From positions 39,634 through 103,633 of the forward strand of contig JAECUM010003658.1 of the NCBI GenBank assembly GCA_016617855.1: DNA of 64,000 nucleotides. The letters run 5' to 3'. Below, one piece after another: positions 31,525-44,800 of the stretch (positions are counted from its first letter, which is position 1; the number at the start of each line of letters is the position of its first letter). This DNA comes from Megalonaias nervosa (Eukaryota; Mollusca; Bivalvia; Unionida; Unionidae). A model generated the notes under the pieces. That model was not told the origin of the DNA. It worked only from the letters and a program-made list of their open reading frames with translations, and searched no databases. A program made the position numbers and the translations under genes.

Positions 31525-32292
31525 AGAGATTACTGGACACATCATAAGAACTGGAGACATTATGTGTGGCGATCTCAACATGAACAGAAATAAAATTATC
31601 AATGTGAGACAAACAAAATCCTAAGAGGATGTGACAACAAAGAATACGTGGACAGCAATGATGCCACGATCAGAAATCAGATCAGTAAATGCGTTGCTAA
31701 AATTGGCGATGCAATGACTAGTTCTCTCATTATGGCTAATAATAAAATTACTGGTCTTAGAGAACTAGAATCACACGATGACTCTGCAACGAAGAAATAC
31801 GTCGACAATTGTAACTTCTCGATGATGACCTTGTTAATGACAATCAATGATGGAATGACCACATTTAGATCTGAATATGCTAATCATGTAACTCGGTTTA
31901 CAAATTTTCGTAGAAACACAAATAGAACCATTAATGAATTTTTTGGGAATCCAGCAGTCATCGACTTTAAACTCTCTGACATCAAAAAGATTACAGATGG
32001 TATAGTATATACAGTAGCGTCTGGATCAGTATTATGGATACCACTCAATAAATCCATTAAACATACCGCTGAGGTTACAAGTGTGTACAGTTTCTCAGTA
32101 CTCGGCGTTACAACATTTACAATATCTAAAACAATTTCAGGGAGTTATCCAGTTAGTGGATCTTCTGGATCTGTGTTAGTGATATTGGAGCATAACGACG
32201 AGGGAACATTCGTGGTGCAACCCGAAGAAAAAAACCTCGGCGTGTTGTACTATTGGTGTATTGAATTCGTCACCAAACTACCACCTACTTAA
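31525..32292 (+). pseudogene. Fibre-like protein remnant
   Basis: The repeat motif GDIMCGDLNMNRNKI is followed by a stop near 31623, then a clean frame from 31648 to 32292. That frame includes a second NNKITGLRELE..DDSATKKYVD repeat, the stalk and the complete beta-rich C-terminus (VYTVASGSVLW to IEFVTKLPP). The N-terminal third seen in copy 1 is missing, removed by the same deletion that took the capsid gene. Confidence 0.75.
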
Positions 32293-32311
32293 AATGTTAG
32301 CAATTTATATA

Positions 32312-32856
32312 ATGAACCAAGTACCGGTAACCCCAACTGACGTTCAACGTTTCAAATACAAGCAAGCGTGTTTGAGGCAGACCCAACTGAAAAATATCTT
32401 TGATACCTGTATAGTAAAACAAAAACAATACCGCAGACGTATCGTTGTTACTGACATAATTGTATACACTGCATCAGCCATAGTCGCTGCAACAGTAACT
32501 ATAATCGGAGCATTATCGGCCACATACATAATAGCACCTGTAATAGGAATTGGTGTTGCAGTTATAACTGGTGTTGCTGGTATTCTTAATATCATCGCAA
32601 AAAGCTATCCACGTGAGCGGCTGATAAATTACACGAATATATAACGTTGCTATTAGCGGCAGCACAAGCACACGCCAAATTGTCATCGCTGATATCATCA
32701 GGGCTCAATGATGGAATAATATCAGATCAGGAATTCGCAGAAATGATTAAAGTTTACTATGAAGCAACTGGAAACCAATCCCTTGACTGCCAAGGATTAG
32801 AATCCTCAGCGGCAGACGCCGCCGACTCCGACAAAGACAGGTATATAGATCCCTGA
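32312..32856 (+). pseudogene. Two-TM protein remnant
   Basis: Homologue of the copy 1 protein at 11668-12204: KQYRRRIVVTDIIVY, two hydrophobic spans, then a stop near 32642 and continuation in another frame (SSLISSGLNDGIISDQEF). One frame break is enough to explain it. Confidence 0.72.
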
Positions 32857-32867
32857 TTTAAATAATA

Positions 32868-34315
32868 ATGTCGCAAGATCAGTCACTGCGATTGCTAGAA
32901 CAAATCGTCGCTAATACAACACCACTAACAACGACAATGATATCAGCGAGCTCAACCAAGCCTGAGTTTGACGTTAACTTTCCAATGGCAAGCAAATAGT
33001 TAATTGGTATTTGAGTATTAAAAAAATCTGACGGAACACCAGACTGAAATGTTGTGGGTATACCTACGAGCAGTTATCATATCGAACAGATCAACAACGA
33101 GTTCCAGCGCATAATCAAATCTACCAAAGGAAAAGAATCCAAGATCGCTATCACGGTTCATGAGCCAACGTTATCAGCCGCGTTAGAAATGTCGACGCCT
33201 TGTCCTCAGGACCAGGATTATGCCGTCGATATATATCAGTCGTCGATCCGAACCGTGTTAGGATGGCCAGAAGTACAGCCACCAGCACCTTCAGCACCAC
33301 TGCGCCCTCAAAGATCTGATTATTCATCAGGTAAGCAAATATTCTTAAACCTTCCAGAGTATCGAAAAACGTTTCCCTGGAAATATACAGAAAGAGCCAG
33401 TAGCATTATTATTGACGTGGTGGGGGGGGGGGGGAGACTCCAAGCCAGTGGAAGTTGTGAGTGCATATTTTACTGCAACTGCTGGTACATGACTTCCTAT
33501 ATTATTAAGAACTATATATTCCCGTGATGATAATAGAAAGCTGCATGTCGACGAAGATTATTTTAACAATTCCCTAATGCCATTAGACCTGAACACCAGC
33601 AAGTAAACAGCAAACTGCGACAGTTGTTTTCCAGTTACATACGAGAATATCTCAACGACGATCTAAAGCAACAAATCATTGCAACGGTACAGCATCTAAA
33701 GCAGGTTGTATTCAACCTCAAGCTTATCCATCGGGTTATTATTGAAACAGTGATTGCAACTGGTGATAGCTTCGCCGAGATTTCACCTCCTTATTTGATG
33801 ACAATTAAGCAGCTGTTTTACAGCAGCAGAATTACGAACATTCATATTACCAGGATTCAACCCCGATGAGTTAATAAAAACTGTCAGTGATATCATTGAT
33901 GAATATTTTCCAAAGATACTAGAATCATGGAGAAAAATATCCCCTCCTCCAGGCATCCAAACCCATAACAAGGATCCAGACTGTGGTGGTCGTCATGTAT
34001 CACCAGGTGTTGTCAATATTGCATCAACGATCGCAGTCAATCTGGTGTGTGATGCGATCGATCTCAGCTACCAGACCCAGTCTGGGTCTGGAGTAGATCT
34101 TGAAAGATCCAGGCAGGCACAGCAAGGTTATATCTTATGCTCATTTAATCCTGAAGTTTCACCTGGATATTTAATTGTCAGTACCTGTTAATCTGGTTTA
34201 TCTGAGATATCATAATCCGCTTTTATCACGGATACATTTCATACCTACTGACCAGCACGGACACATTCTTGATTAAGAGACAAATCTTTGACGATAAGTT
34301 TGTATGTGAGATTGG
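32868..34315 (+). pseudogene. Penton-like gene remnant
   Basis: Starts SLRLLEQIVANTT, then has stops after residues equivalent to about 40, near 33045, at the 12-base G-run (33421-33432) and later. Recognisable pieces include PTSSYHIEQINNEFQRIIKS, DYAVDIYQSSIRTVLGW and, near 34200-34310, the C-terminal VYLRYHNPLLSRIHF. These confirm the extended C-terminus of the copy 1 gene. Confidence 0.78.
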
Positions 34316-34429
34316 TGAGACTAGTGTGTTTTGCACAGTAAAAAAAAAATACTACATCTCTCCGCTGACAATAGTCAGCGATGATAGTCAGGGACAATAG
34401 TCAAGGATTATTATTCTGTGTTACAACTC

Positions 34430-34803
34430 TCACTTTCACAATTTGATAGTTTACAATCATGCATAATTTTTTCAACTGTCTTACACGCGCACTCACAATC
34501 TATTTTGTTTCATACTCTTGAGACAACTCTGATCTAATTTTCTCAATCGCCTGTGCGAGTGGAACGAATTGAAGGACGTTTGTATCATCACATATATAAG
34601 CTAGCGATTGTTTCGTTGCCTGTTGAAGTAATTTAATAAACCTGTATTCGGCTGCTAGTTTGTACCTTTCTTCAGATTTTCGTTCTTGCAATATTTCAAA
34701 ATCGTCTGTGATTTTTCCAGGATCAAGTTGATTAGAAAGTTGTATACCCTTAACACCGGGGGAAGTTGGTCATGTAATCGCATTAAAATTTTCTTGATTC
34801 GTT
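34430..34803 (-). pseudogene. Unknown 134-aa protein homologue, inverted relative to copy 1
   Basis: The minus strand from 34803 encodes NQENFNAI, then after frame changes the clear homologue of the copy 1 protein (FVPLAQAIEKIRSELSQEYE versus ENIRSELSREYE). Relative to its neighbours the gene points the other way from copy 1: here it is tandem with, not convergent to, the HNH gene. Confidence 0.65.
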
Positions 34804-34982
34804 ATATAATAAAAATATTACTTTAATTACATGTTGTTTTAAGTAGCAAAAATAGACAGTGGGAGCTGAGCAAATTGCTGCCAAAGAATAGCATTCCTTG
34901 TCCACGGCAAGGGGGGAATCAATACTGCCTCCCTTGACATTGGATTGGTACTGATTAATCTTTCGGATGCTTTACTTGACAG

Positions 34983-35504
34983 TTATTTCCCTTCACCTGG
35001 AGTGTTATACTGATATATTACTTTTGGTTTGTATTTCTTTGAAAATGTTGACTTGGTTATATTACATGCGACACGTTGTAACGAAGCCCGGCAAATATCG
35101 AAATGTTTGTCAGGTGCATATATCGATGGAAATATGATTTCTTCGTCTGTCTGTGTATTTACAGATTTTACTGATCTTGGATGTTTATTATTATTTCCAG
35201 TATTTCCCCGTGCAGAATTCTGACTCTGTGTAATAGCCTGAAGATTATTGAAAGAATTGTTCTTTGGATCCGAATCAATATCATCAATCACAAAACCATC
35301 CCCGATCAGGCCATTGTAACACTAACACACAAATCTGTGACAGCGATACCTTTTACCAAACAGTGAATCGGAGATAACCGGTATTAGTAACAGAACCGAC
35401 CGGTCTTTTTAGTCGACAGTTCCTAATCACACCAGCACGCGACGCCTCATAATTCTTGATGATGGAATGGGTTGCAAATTCATCGGCGTTATTTCCCTGC
35501 TCCA
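34983..35504 (-). pseudogene. HNH endonuclease remnant
   Basis: Starts at 35504 after TATATTATATAAATGG with a NUMOD4-like segment (SIIKNYEASRAGVIRN). It is broken by stops near 35365-35300. It resumes with DDIDSDPKNNSFNNLQAITQ (HNH core, first His lost) and a NUMOD1-like tail ending near 34990. Clear homologue of 8775-9269. Confidence 0.78.
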
Positions 35505-35609
35505 TTTATATAATATATAACACTTGTCTAAATTATTATTTTATTACTAGAAATTAATATGTGGGATGCTACTAGCCCGAAAATCTAACGAGATAGTCTA
35601 CAGCGTTTT

Positions 35610-35864
35610 TTATAGGAGATTCGACGCCCTTATTTTTTTATCATAATACCGTTTCAAAGCTCTGTATTTTCTGCCTCCACACGTTACGCAGAATTGCGTT
35701 TCCCCGCTGACCCTCTTGTTACATTTCAAAAATGGCTTTGGTCCTAGACTAACTCTTCGCACACTCTGCAGGTGGTATGCAAAGAAATCCGTTATGCAGG
35801 CCTTATTGCAAGGAGTTATAGATCCAATCATCAACCACTTGCAACTATTCTTTGCTTGAATCAT
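35610..35864 (-). pseudogene. Zinc-finger protein homologue
   Basis: 84 aa, open. It shares KNSCKWLMIGSITPCNKACI and the CVTCGGRKYRALKRYYDKK tail with the copy 1 protein, but CGYH has become FAYH and CIQC has become FLKC, so two metal ligands are gone. Probably inactive. Confidence 0.65.
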
Positions 35865-35915
35865 TGTATTATAAAGTGAAGTTTAATTTAAATATATATT
35901 TGCCTTAATTATGTG

Positions 35916-38900
35916 ATGGAGCAATTTACAAGATTATCTGCATCAAGCATTCTCATGCTAGACTCAAGCTTGACAGAATAACCCCTGACTTGCCGAGGTG
36001 AGCTCTGGTGATGTTGATCCTGTTCGACGAATCAGACTCTAATCAATCGTATCCGTGAGGCCAAGAGAGTTTCGCAACGATGGCGAGACTTATGTGTGCT
36101 TAACATTCAGAATTAGGCAAGACGATAAACCCCAGATTGCTGTTATAATGAATGACCAGCGAGCCAGGACAATCATTAATTATCTAAACGAACAAAGATG
36201 CCGTTTTAGAATAAAATTTATTGTTGCTCTACACCTGATTGTGCCAGGAGTGGCAGAAACCGCCAACATAACCTAGATTATCCGTGACAAACGTGACGTT
36301 GTCACGTTAAGTAAAATTCCAAACTAGGAATGCTATGAGCGAGCATACCCTGTGACGGCAGTTGTTTATGCGAGATATCCGCTGATTGATAAGCCTAGCG
36401 TTGATGATCTTCTACCGATAAGAGTTTCGATCGGTAGTGATCGTCTGACTTGTGTTGCCGAAAGAGTCACAGAACATTTTACAAACGCGTTACGGGGAAA
36501 TGGTCTAACAGATCTGAGATGCAAAAAAATAAATTAGTGGGCTGAGCACGTTAGAGAAAATGTAGCTACGACCGGAAACGTTGAGTTGGGAAAAAAATTA
36601 AAATTTCCAATAATGTTAAAGACACTAACCGGCGAGATTTTGTACGAATCAAAATATAAATCAAGGGGAGCTTCGATAGAGATCGTTGATCATAACGCTC
36701 ACGCGTGGACGTCGGACGTAACATCATTTCCACGAACTCGAACTGTTAAATTTTATGATGGTGATGTGTTCGGTTTGATCAGAAATATCAGCAAGCGCGA
36801 CTGTGTGTCCGTGTGGCTGTTTCAAAGTTCCGAGTATAGCTATTATAGTCAGTTTGTGCGGCTTCATGGCAATCTTTATCGCGCTGAATGTCTTCATTCA
36901 GAGATGACAGAGACTGCGTTGAAATACAGGAACGATACTGATGTTATTAAGCGATTACTCAGTATTTGCTTCACTGTTCCGTCGATTGCTGCTCACTTTG
37001 ATCAGGAGGAAAATTCATGGAGGCCAACACGGTTGGAATTTCTTGAAGATATACAACGCAGTTGTGTCGAATACGGACACGGCGGATTGTGGAATACTAA
37101 ATGCGATTATGGACATGTTATCTCAGTTGATATGGCTGCATGTTACCCGGGGAAGCTTTCTTGGAATGGGCCCGTGTGCTAAGTATTTGTAAAGATTTGG
37201 ACATCCAACACACGAGATTACTCGGGTTGCGATAAATGGACCCTTGCCAGATTTCGACGTAATTGGATTCGCATGTATTGAGTCATTTGAGTTTGCATCC
37301 TCACCGATAGAATCGGAGTTTCTTCATCCGATTATGCTGTTTGATTTGGTCGTCATTTCAATAAATCCCAGAATCATGAATATGCAAAACGTGGTTAGGC
37401 TCCTATAGTGTTATTGCGACACATGCTTGATGCAAAGATATTGATGTCGTTAACCCTGAGTGAAGCAATAATCTAAAACCTCTCGGAAGCTAGAGCTTGG
37501 CTCTTGACAGAGCCAAGGACAGCGTCAATGAAGTTGCACTTGCAAAAGAGCTTGGCAGAAGAATAATTGGGAAATTTACACAAGGAGCATCATATGATCA
37601 TGAACGGCATTCCAAAAGATTAATCATCGACGATGCTGAGCTCGATTTCATAATTTCTGATGCAGCAGACAAAAATATATTTGTAGATGGAAACAATGTT
37701 AATCTATCACATGGAACCAAACTAGGCACAATTGTGAGCTACATTGATGGTGGCTCACCACAGTTTACTCATTTAAGATCTTCGATGTTAGCGTATGTTT
37801 CGATAAACTTATTATCGATGATAAACAGATTCCCTGAGGAGGCTGTTAGAGTCGCCACAGTCTCACTTTATATCAGTAAAAAAAGCAGGATTGCTAAATT
37901 ATCGGCGTTGATGCATCATGGGGCGAGTGGAGAGTGAAAAAAGAAAAAATACTCAGTTATTCTGAATCTCCTGATTATAAACCTGTTAAGATATATTACA
38001 AAAATAGCGAAATGTCACAACCATCATCAGCACCATCGGTATATGATCCTCTGGCCAGACATACAAACGTTTATCTCAATGGACCTGGAGGTTCTGGTAA
38101 AACGACACGCGCGATTGAATTATTTCGGAATCTTGACATGATTGTATTAACTCCGACTCACCGACTCGCCAGAGAGATGAAAGAAAGAGGGGTCAAGTCT
38201 CATACTTATCACAGTTTCTTTTGATGGAAGGGAGATGCGTGGACACCTGATCGAATAGGTGAGAAATATATTCCTAAGATCATTATCTGGGATGAAGTAT
38301 GCACGGTATCAGTTGACGTATAATAAACGTTTCTTGATTGGTTATTGACTCGGAATACTGTTGTTATCACGTGCAGCGATCATGGTCAACCACCACCTTT
38401 TGTCGGCTCATCTCCGCATGACTGGCTGAAAGAATTTGCAGATTATTATGAGGAGATAGTTGACGATCACCGGGTACTTGATTCGACGCTAAGGGAGTTC
38501 AAGAAGTTAACCAGACTGCAACCAGATCAGATTCAATGTGAGATAATGCGTAAGGTAATTCAAGAAGCAACAAACGACGATTTTTAGAATTTGTGGAGGC
38601 CTGCTGATTTGATAGTTGCAAGTCAGAAGATAGTTGGTGATGCACTTCAGCAGCAATTATTTCTGTTACATAAAGAAAATTTTCAGATCTACCTATGCCA
38701 TTGTGTTATCGCCCAGCAGATACACGTAAAGAAAATATTGATGTTGAGATTCCTGGGGCCAGTGAGAAACAAAACCTTGTATTAAATGATATTGTTTTGG
38801 TTCCGATTGATGTTGAGAAAGCCTTAACACAGCCATCGTGCTGGACTTTAGGATATCCAATAACATTTCATTCATCGCAGGGACTGGTGATCAGTGATGC

Positions 38901-39414
38901 CAGTATTTGGATTGTAGTTGATAGCATCGAATGGTCTAACCTAGTTTATCTGGCAGTATCTCGAGTCAGGAAAATGTCCTAGCTACGGAGAATTGTGCTG
39001 GATAACTGCACCATTGTGGATAATAATCAAACTCAGGGCAATGTCGATAAACAAATTGGCTGGTTATCAGCGGTGTGACAAAAGAAATAAGCTCGACTGC
39101 GATCTTGATGTTAAGTTTATCATGACACTGAAACAACGACAAAATAATCACTGTGTTTACTGTAACACAGTAATGAAGTGGCAATATTCTCCTAATGACC
39201 CACGAGAATTTACCGTCGATAGCATTAATCGTAGTCTCAGCCACACACGCGAAAATGTGATGCTGACCTGTCTTGGGTGTAATCGAAGTCGAGCAGCTAG
39301 TGTCCTGCTAGCGAATCATCCTTCACAGAAGTAAGCCTTTACAAGAGTGAAGACAGTGGTAATTGTATATCTTCAGGAATTACTTGTAATTGTTCACGTA
39401 CAAATCCACGTTGA
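35916..39414 (+). pseudogene. Polymerase-helicase-HNH fusion remnant
   Basis: The whole length of the replication gene is present in at least ten open pieces. Recognisable are the N-terminal part (FRNDGETYVCLTF), the polymerase motif A region (VISVDMAACYPGK) near 37130, a motif C region (AVRVATVSLYI) in which the catalytic Asp has become Val, helicase Walker A (NGPGGSGKTTR) near 38080, the DE box (IIIWDEVCTV), DHGQPPPF, HSSQGLV and AVSRVRK, then HNH (CVYCNT, FTVDSINRSLSHTRENV, CLGCNRSR). It ends TCNCSRTNPR at 39414, overlapping the integrase end as in copy 1. It confirms the fusion and its boundaries. Confidence 0.85.
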
Positions 39415-40325
39415 GGAGCAGTTGAATCTAGTTTGTAGATTGCAGATCAACCCGTGGATCTTACCACGCTGGAAATTTTATGTGTGCTTACACTCCAGAC
39501 TGGGTCAGTCGCTCTTTTTAACCCACTCCTTCAAGTTCCCCCGGCTCAGATAAATATCTGACAGTCACATTATCTAGTATTGGTTGTTTTGAGGAAGAGT
39601 CATGTCGCTTAAATGGTATGTGTTTCTACGAGATTGCATTGATGGGGTCATAGAAATTCCACGAGTAATTTCATTATTTAACGCAGCTATCACACTTGGT
39701 AGTCTTGCAACCCATTCACGAGATCTCTTGTCCGCCTGAACTTTGTTCAGGGATGTTTTCTACGCATACTGATATCCAAACAATCGCTCAACAAGTGTTC
39801 ATTTAATCGCTCAATGATTGCCTGAACGCGACGAATTGCGGTGTGCCCTCCTCTGATTTTGACGTTATGTTGTTTCATCAGCGATGTCACTGCGCCAAGA
39901 AATTCTTTGCCAGGATCAACCTGTAGGAATTGTGGCCATCGCAGGCCGCCACGTTGAAAAATTCGTTCAAACGCAGATGCAACTTCAGTTGCTGTCTTTG
40001 TTGATAGTGGTTCCGCTTCTTTATATCTACTTGCAACGTCAACGACAGTCAACGCGTATTTGTATGTGCGCGATTGACATCTACCAGTTTTAATAGTATC
40101 ATGTGGTAAAAACAAAATATCTGCCTGATGAACCTCATTGGGAGTGCCGACATCAAAATGTGCGTCCTGAATTGTTTTAGGTGGTGGTAAATAAATTTGC
40201 CATATTCCCTGTCGTGCTAACCAATCTGCAGTAACAGAACGTTCGACACCTGCTTCATCATCTAGTTTACTAATCGCTGCTCTACCCCTCCAATATCCTC
40301 TTAGGCTATAATACAATGAGTCCAT
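39339..40325 (-). pseudogene. rve integrase remnant
   Basis: Intact from 40325 to about 39760 (192 aa, DSLYYSLRGYWRGRAA start), including QADILFLP, LQVDPGKEFLG and AIIERLNEHL. The last of these keeps the catalytic Glu. The remainder is frame-shifted, but the C-terminal end (STAPQRGFVREQLQVIPED) is recognisable to 39339. Confidence 0.83.
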
Positions 40326-40343
40326 TAAAACAGTTATCTACGA

Positions 40344-40854
40344 TTAATTACCTGCCCGTAGCATTAGTTCACCTTTAATGGCATATCTTTTTTAAAAAAT
40401 AGCAAGCGATTCTCTGAGAGATTTATTTTTTACAGACTTTAGAGTTACATCAATTTCACGTTTGCAATACGTCGTTGTTGTAGATCTGGATTTTTATACG
40501 CGACATCATGAACGTGGCACGCTTGATCAATCGCATTTATTGGATACTCTCCAGGTCTTGGTTGATCTTTCTCGTCAAGTCGGATATCAAGTCGGGTTCC
40601 AGGACCACAGTAATTATATCCAACAAGGTGCTTCTCTCCCGGATACTTAGCCAGTGGAACCCCTGGTAATTCTCCCAGTGAAGCACCGATATCTCCGCCT
40701 GTTGCATGAGACACAAATTTGTATTTTTTGTACCACATTTCACACACTTGCATGTAAGTGCACGCTTTTTATTCCTCGTCGTTATTGTTTTTAATCCACT
40801 GGTCCCACCGATGGTGGGGGTGGGTGCTCTGCATGGAACACAATATAAATCCAT
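40344..40854 (-). pseudogene. Zinc-ribbon PLA2 protein remnant
   Basis: Starts MDLYCVPCRAPTPT, with CVKC following; there is then a frame change within the zinc-ribbon tail near 40730-40750. The PLA2 core is in one frame: YNYCGPGTRLD (calcium loop) and CHVHDVAYK (catalytic His-Asp). Small lesions follow toward 40344. It fixes where the copy 1 gene is broken. Confidence 0.8.
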
Positions 40855-40881
40855 ATACTTATTATATATTTATACAACAGG

Positions 40882-41556
40882 AATGTCATTGATTTCTCAG
40901 CGACACGAGAGCCAATCAAGCATCATCCAGCGCTACCAAATTCTATCAGAGCAATTATCATAGGTCCATCTGGGTCTGGCAAGACGCAATTGTTACTTAA
41001 CCTGATAATGAGATGGCTCAAGTGGGATAAGTTTTATTTAGTGTCACCATCTGCAGATGATCAGCGATGCTACGAAGTGCTTAAAGATTTTAATGAAAAT
41101 GCGAAGTTGCTGGACGAGAACGGCAATGATATTATTGATTTTATCACCGACATCAGCGATGCGCCGTTGGTAGATGATCTCAACAGGGGCATTAACAATC
41201 TCGTAGTATACCATGATGTTATGCTAGACAAACAATCAAATCCAGCTCGGATATTTTCCCGAGGCAGACACAAAAACACCGATATTATATATGTTACTCA
41301 GCGATATGCGCAAATACCTAAAGTGATCAGAGATAACTGCAATCTTCTAGTTGTCTTTAATGGTGTTGATACCCACACCCTAAGAAACATCCACCAGACT
41401 TGGTGTTCATGGGACATGGATATGATTAAGTTTAGAAACTCCTTCTCACATGCGCAAGCGATTCCTCATGGATTTATCACGATAAATCTACATAATTCTC
41501 GGTCGCGATATCGCATAGGTCTCGATAAAAATTTTGGTGAGAGACCTGTCACCTAA
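40882..41556 (+). pseudogene. Packaging ATPase homologue lacking its start codon
   Basis: An uninterrupted frame encodes VIDFSATREPIKHHPALPNS, Walker A GPSGSGKTQ, Walker B LVVYHDVML (the first Asp changed to His) and TQR. It ends ERPVT at 41556. No ATG is found where copy 1 starts. The last residues come from unrelated sequence that, on the minus strand, reads GTAGCGTAGCGGTTAGGTG, a tRNA A-box-like sequence. Confidence 0.8.
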
Positions 41557-41568
41557 CCGCTACGCTAC

Positions 41569-41800
41569 AGCAGCAGAGGGGGTGACGACCAACAGTGAAT
41601 GTCCCAGGTAGGTAAACGAGGACGCATAAATATTTGACACGCAAGCGTCAAGAGAAAAAATAAAAATGTTCTAACCCTGTAGAGGCCTCGGTTTAGTGCA
41701 ACTCGGTTAGAGGTCTTGGTTTAGCGTTATTGACGCTTGCTTGTGGGAAATTTTCACAAATGGAATGTTCTAAAATGTGGTGTTCACCCTCTTTGCTGCT
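41569..41800. repeat. Right terminal unit of copy 2
   Basis: Inverse of the left repeat over 41579-41800. Its inner end AGCAGCAGAGGGGGTGAC at 41569 and outer end (inverted AGCAGCAAAGAGGGTGAAC) at 41800 face each other, as at 2469-2725. Confidence 0.88.
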
Positions 41801-44800
41801 TGAAAGGATGTGGCATTTTCTCGTGCCTAGTAGGTGTTATACATTTACCGTGTCTCGACGTCTTAGTTATTTTTTTTCCTGAGAAGAAAAACATTATCCA
41901 CAAAACTTGTCAGCAACGTACACGCTATCATCTATCACGATTACATTTAAAAAGTGTTCGCAGCTTACTTGGTTATCAGAAAAGTATTAGAATAGTTCTG
42001 ATATGGTTGCACTGGTTTTCACATTTAAATCGTTCCAACCTTCGTCATTGTCAATAGACGTGAATGGTATAGTCCAGGTTCTTTAAGTACTGTATCAATA
42101 AACTTTATTCAATCAATCCGTCATTAAAGTAATAAAGTGTCATTAATCTGTTTTCGTTGAAGTCTGCAATTTTGGGGGAAACAGGGGGGGGGGGTATATA
42201 TTTGTTTTCATTTTAAATTAGTTTTGTTTCCATAAATAGTTTTCTTTCTGGTATTTGCCCATTTATCGTCCCTAAAATATTTTCTTACCAGCTTCATTTG
42301 GATCAGATAACTGCTGCTGTTTCTTCCATTCCCTTATATTTACTGTGTTTTATTTATTTTACAAGGAACACATTTTGATACTGCAGCCAGGCCTTAGTCT
42401 ACGTTTGTATTCAAGACGCTTTTTGTTATTCATTTAAACGAAAAACATAATTTGATTGTCTCTCTATACTGAGTGAATCAGCAGTACTTTTCTTGTTTAT
42501 CCCTAATTCGTTATAAAATATGACGGCATTTTAGTACCATATGTAACATGCAAGTTGAAAATGTATATATTCTTGTCATATTGCTTATGAATGGCATACT
42601 CATAGAAATCGTCTCTTGTGTACAACATATGCTAGGCATAAGTGGATGGAGAGTAGCAAAATCAGTTACAGATATGCAATATCCGTCGCAAAGTTTCAGT
42701 TTTAAAAATATCCTCCAGATCTTTTGTATCTGTATTGAAAGATAAACACTGGTTCGGTATAAAGCAAAAGTTAAATTAACCCAATAATACTAGGGTGATC
42801 CTGATTTCGTGTAATGCAAACGTCAAATTAACCCAATAATACTGGGGTGCTACTGATTTGGTGTAATACAAACATCAAATTAACCCAATAAAACCAGAAT
42901 ATTCCAGGTTAGGTGTAAAGTAAACATCATAAAGCAATACCTACTGCACATAGTTAGTTTCCTCGTCAAATGCAATATTTATCAATTCCCTTTCTTTAAT
43001 TCTTAATTTTAATGCGCAGTACAATACTAGTGACCACTACCCACTTCACTTTTCAATGTTTCTATGTTTTCATATGTTTCATCGTATCGGTGCTATCGAA
43101 ACAAGCGAGAGTGTCCGAGTATCCCGATCGAATTCAATTTTAGTCGTATCGGTGTTACCGATACATGCAAGAGTATCCCGATCTGTTTCAATTTTAATCG
43201 TATCAGTGGTACCGATACATGCGAGAGTATCTCGATCTATTTCACTTTTAAGGTATTTGTCTCTGTTTTATTCCAAGTCATCGAAATCTTTTCTAATTCG
43301 TTTCGTCCCTTTGTCTATTTCTGTCAATGCTACATTGTTCCACCACCTGTTTTCATCTATTTGTTTCTGTCAATGCTCCCTAGCTCCACACACCAATACT
43401 TCCAACACTTTTCAATTAACGTATACTTTTGTACCCGTTTTAGACTGTCCAACAGCTGCAATATACTTGTTGCAAAGCTGGATGACTATAACAACTTTTA
43501 TTGTTTTGACCTTTTCACTCGGAACTATAATAACTAAATTCGTCAAATGTTCTCATAGATGTAATCGTGCTTTCAATCACATTCGTTTTGCTTTTGACCT
43601 TATCTATCTTTTAGACCATCTATGCCAAGTCCCATTTTCGGCAATTCTGACAATTCATTAGCGGTAGATTTTATCTTGTTGGTCAGGTCAGGTAATAATT
43701 TATCGAACGTATTAAGACACTGTTCTGCTTCCACACTTTTAGTTACAATGTTTAGTGTCTTGTTAAGACTGTTCAACCCTTCATCGTGCAACTTGCTACC
43801 AAACGCGGTGAATGTAACATCTCTTATTGTTGTGATTCATTCAAAGTTGCAATGAACAAACTGTTAGTTGTTTTCATGGATCTCAGCATGCTTTCGTGTA
43901 CTTTTGTTTTGTTTTTACGGCATCTGTGTTTTTTTTTTGGTTATCTCTGTTAAATTAATAGTTTTGGGCAACTCTACGTATAAATGTCAGCTGTTATCAG
44001 GACAGTAATATTTGTATCAAATGTATGTTCAACTAAGAAAGCAGTAACTCCTGATTCATACGAAAGAAATCAAGGAATGAGCATGAGACGGATGCCAAAG
44101 ATTGAATTGTATATAAATATATTAAAACGACAGCGTCTGTTAACAATCCTGCACTCAAACATTCAATGTACCTGGTTGTTATATATGTACTTTGTATGTA
44201 CTTCCTCAATATACCACATATACTTGTAACATGATGAGAAAGAGTTTTTCTCAGAATGATGGATTTAGTGATATTTAGATGTAATGACAAAATTGCAAAA
44301 GAAATGTTTCAGAACAACAATGTATATCAAAATTTTTGTTCCAGTGGTTTTAATTCAGAGGCAATCTACGAACATAGATAATGATAAATTACGAACACGG
44401 AATATTACAAATTTTGGTCATGTAAATGGCGTTGAACTTAAAGTCTGTAGTACGCTTATGGAAAACAAAGTTATAATTATTTCAGTGTGGTTCAGATTTA
44501 TGAGCAGAATTTTGTCAAAAACCTAGCCTGATTAAACTTTTGTGGGTAATGTGCAAAGAAATATTGCAGGTTTGCAAAACCATAATGAGACATTCACAGA
44601 AACCGTCCTGAGCCATTATTAACTCTCTAACTGAACAAAATTTATTATCTAATGACATCTATTGTTCTCTTAGACTGTTTCTTTTAAAATGTTTATTCTA
44701 ACTACACAAAACAAAAATATAAATAATAACATAAGAATGCAGGAATGAAATAAGTGATATACCCAATTAATAAAAATTTACTTTTTATATTTTCTAAGCC

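Larger units (their letters stand above)
30238..41800 (+). mobile_element. Endogenous Polinton/adintovirus-like virus, copy 2 (inverted, decayed)
   Basis: 11.6 kb bounded by inverted repeats of about 220 bp starting AGCAGC. The gene order is that of copy 1 in reverse orientation: structural protein, truncated minor capsid, fibre-like, two-TM, penton-like, 134-aa protein, HNH, zinc finger, replication fusion, integrase, PLA2, ATPase. Homologues share the protein signatures but differ at many silent sites and are less AT-rich, so this is a separate lineage and not a recent duplication. Most genes carry stops or frame breaks. The protease, core, 60-aa and major capsid genes are missing, lost at a junction near 31515-31530. 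Confidence 0.88.
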
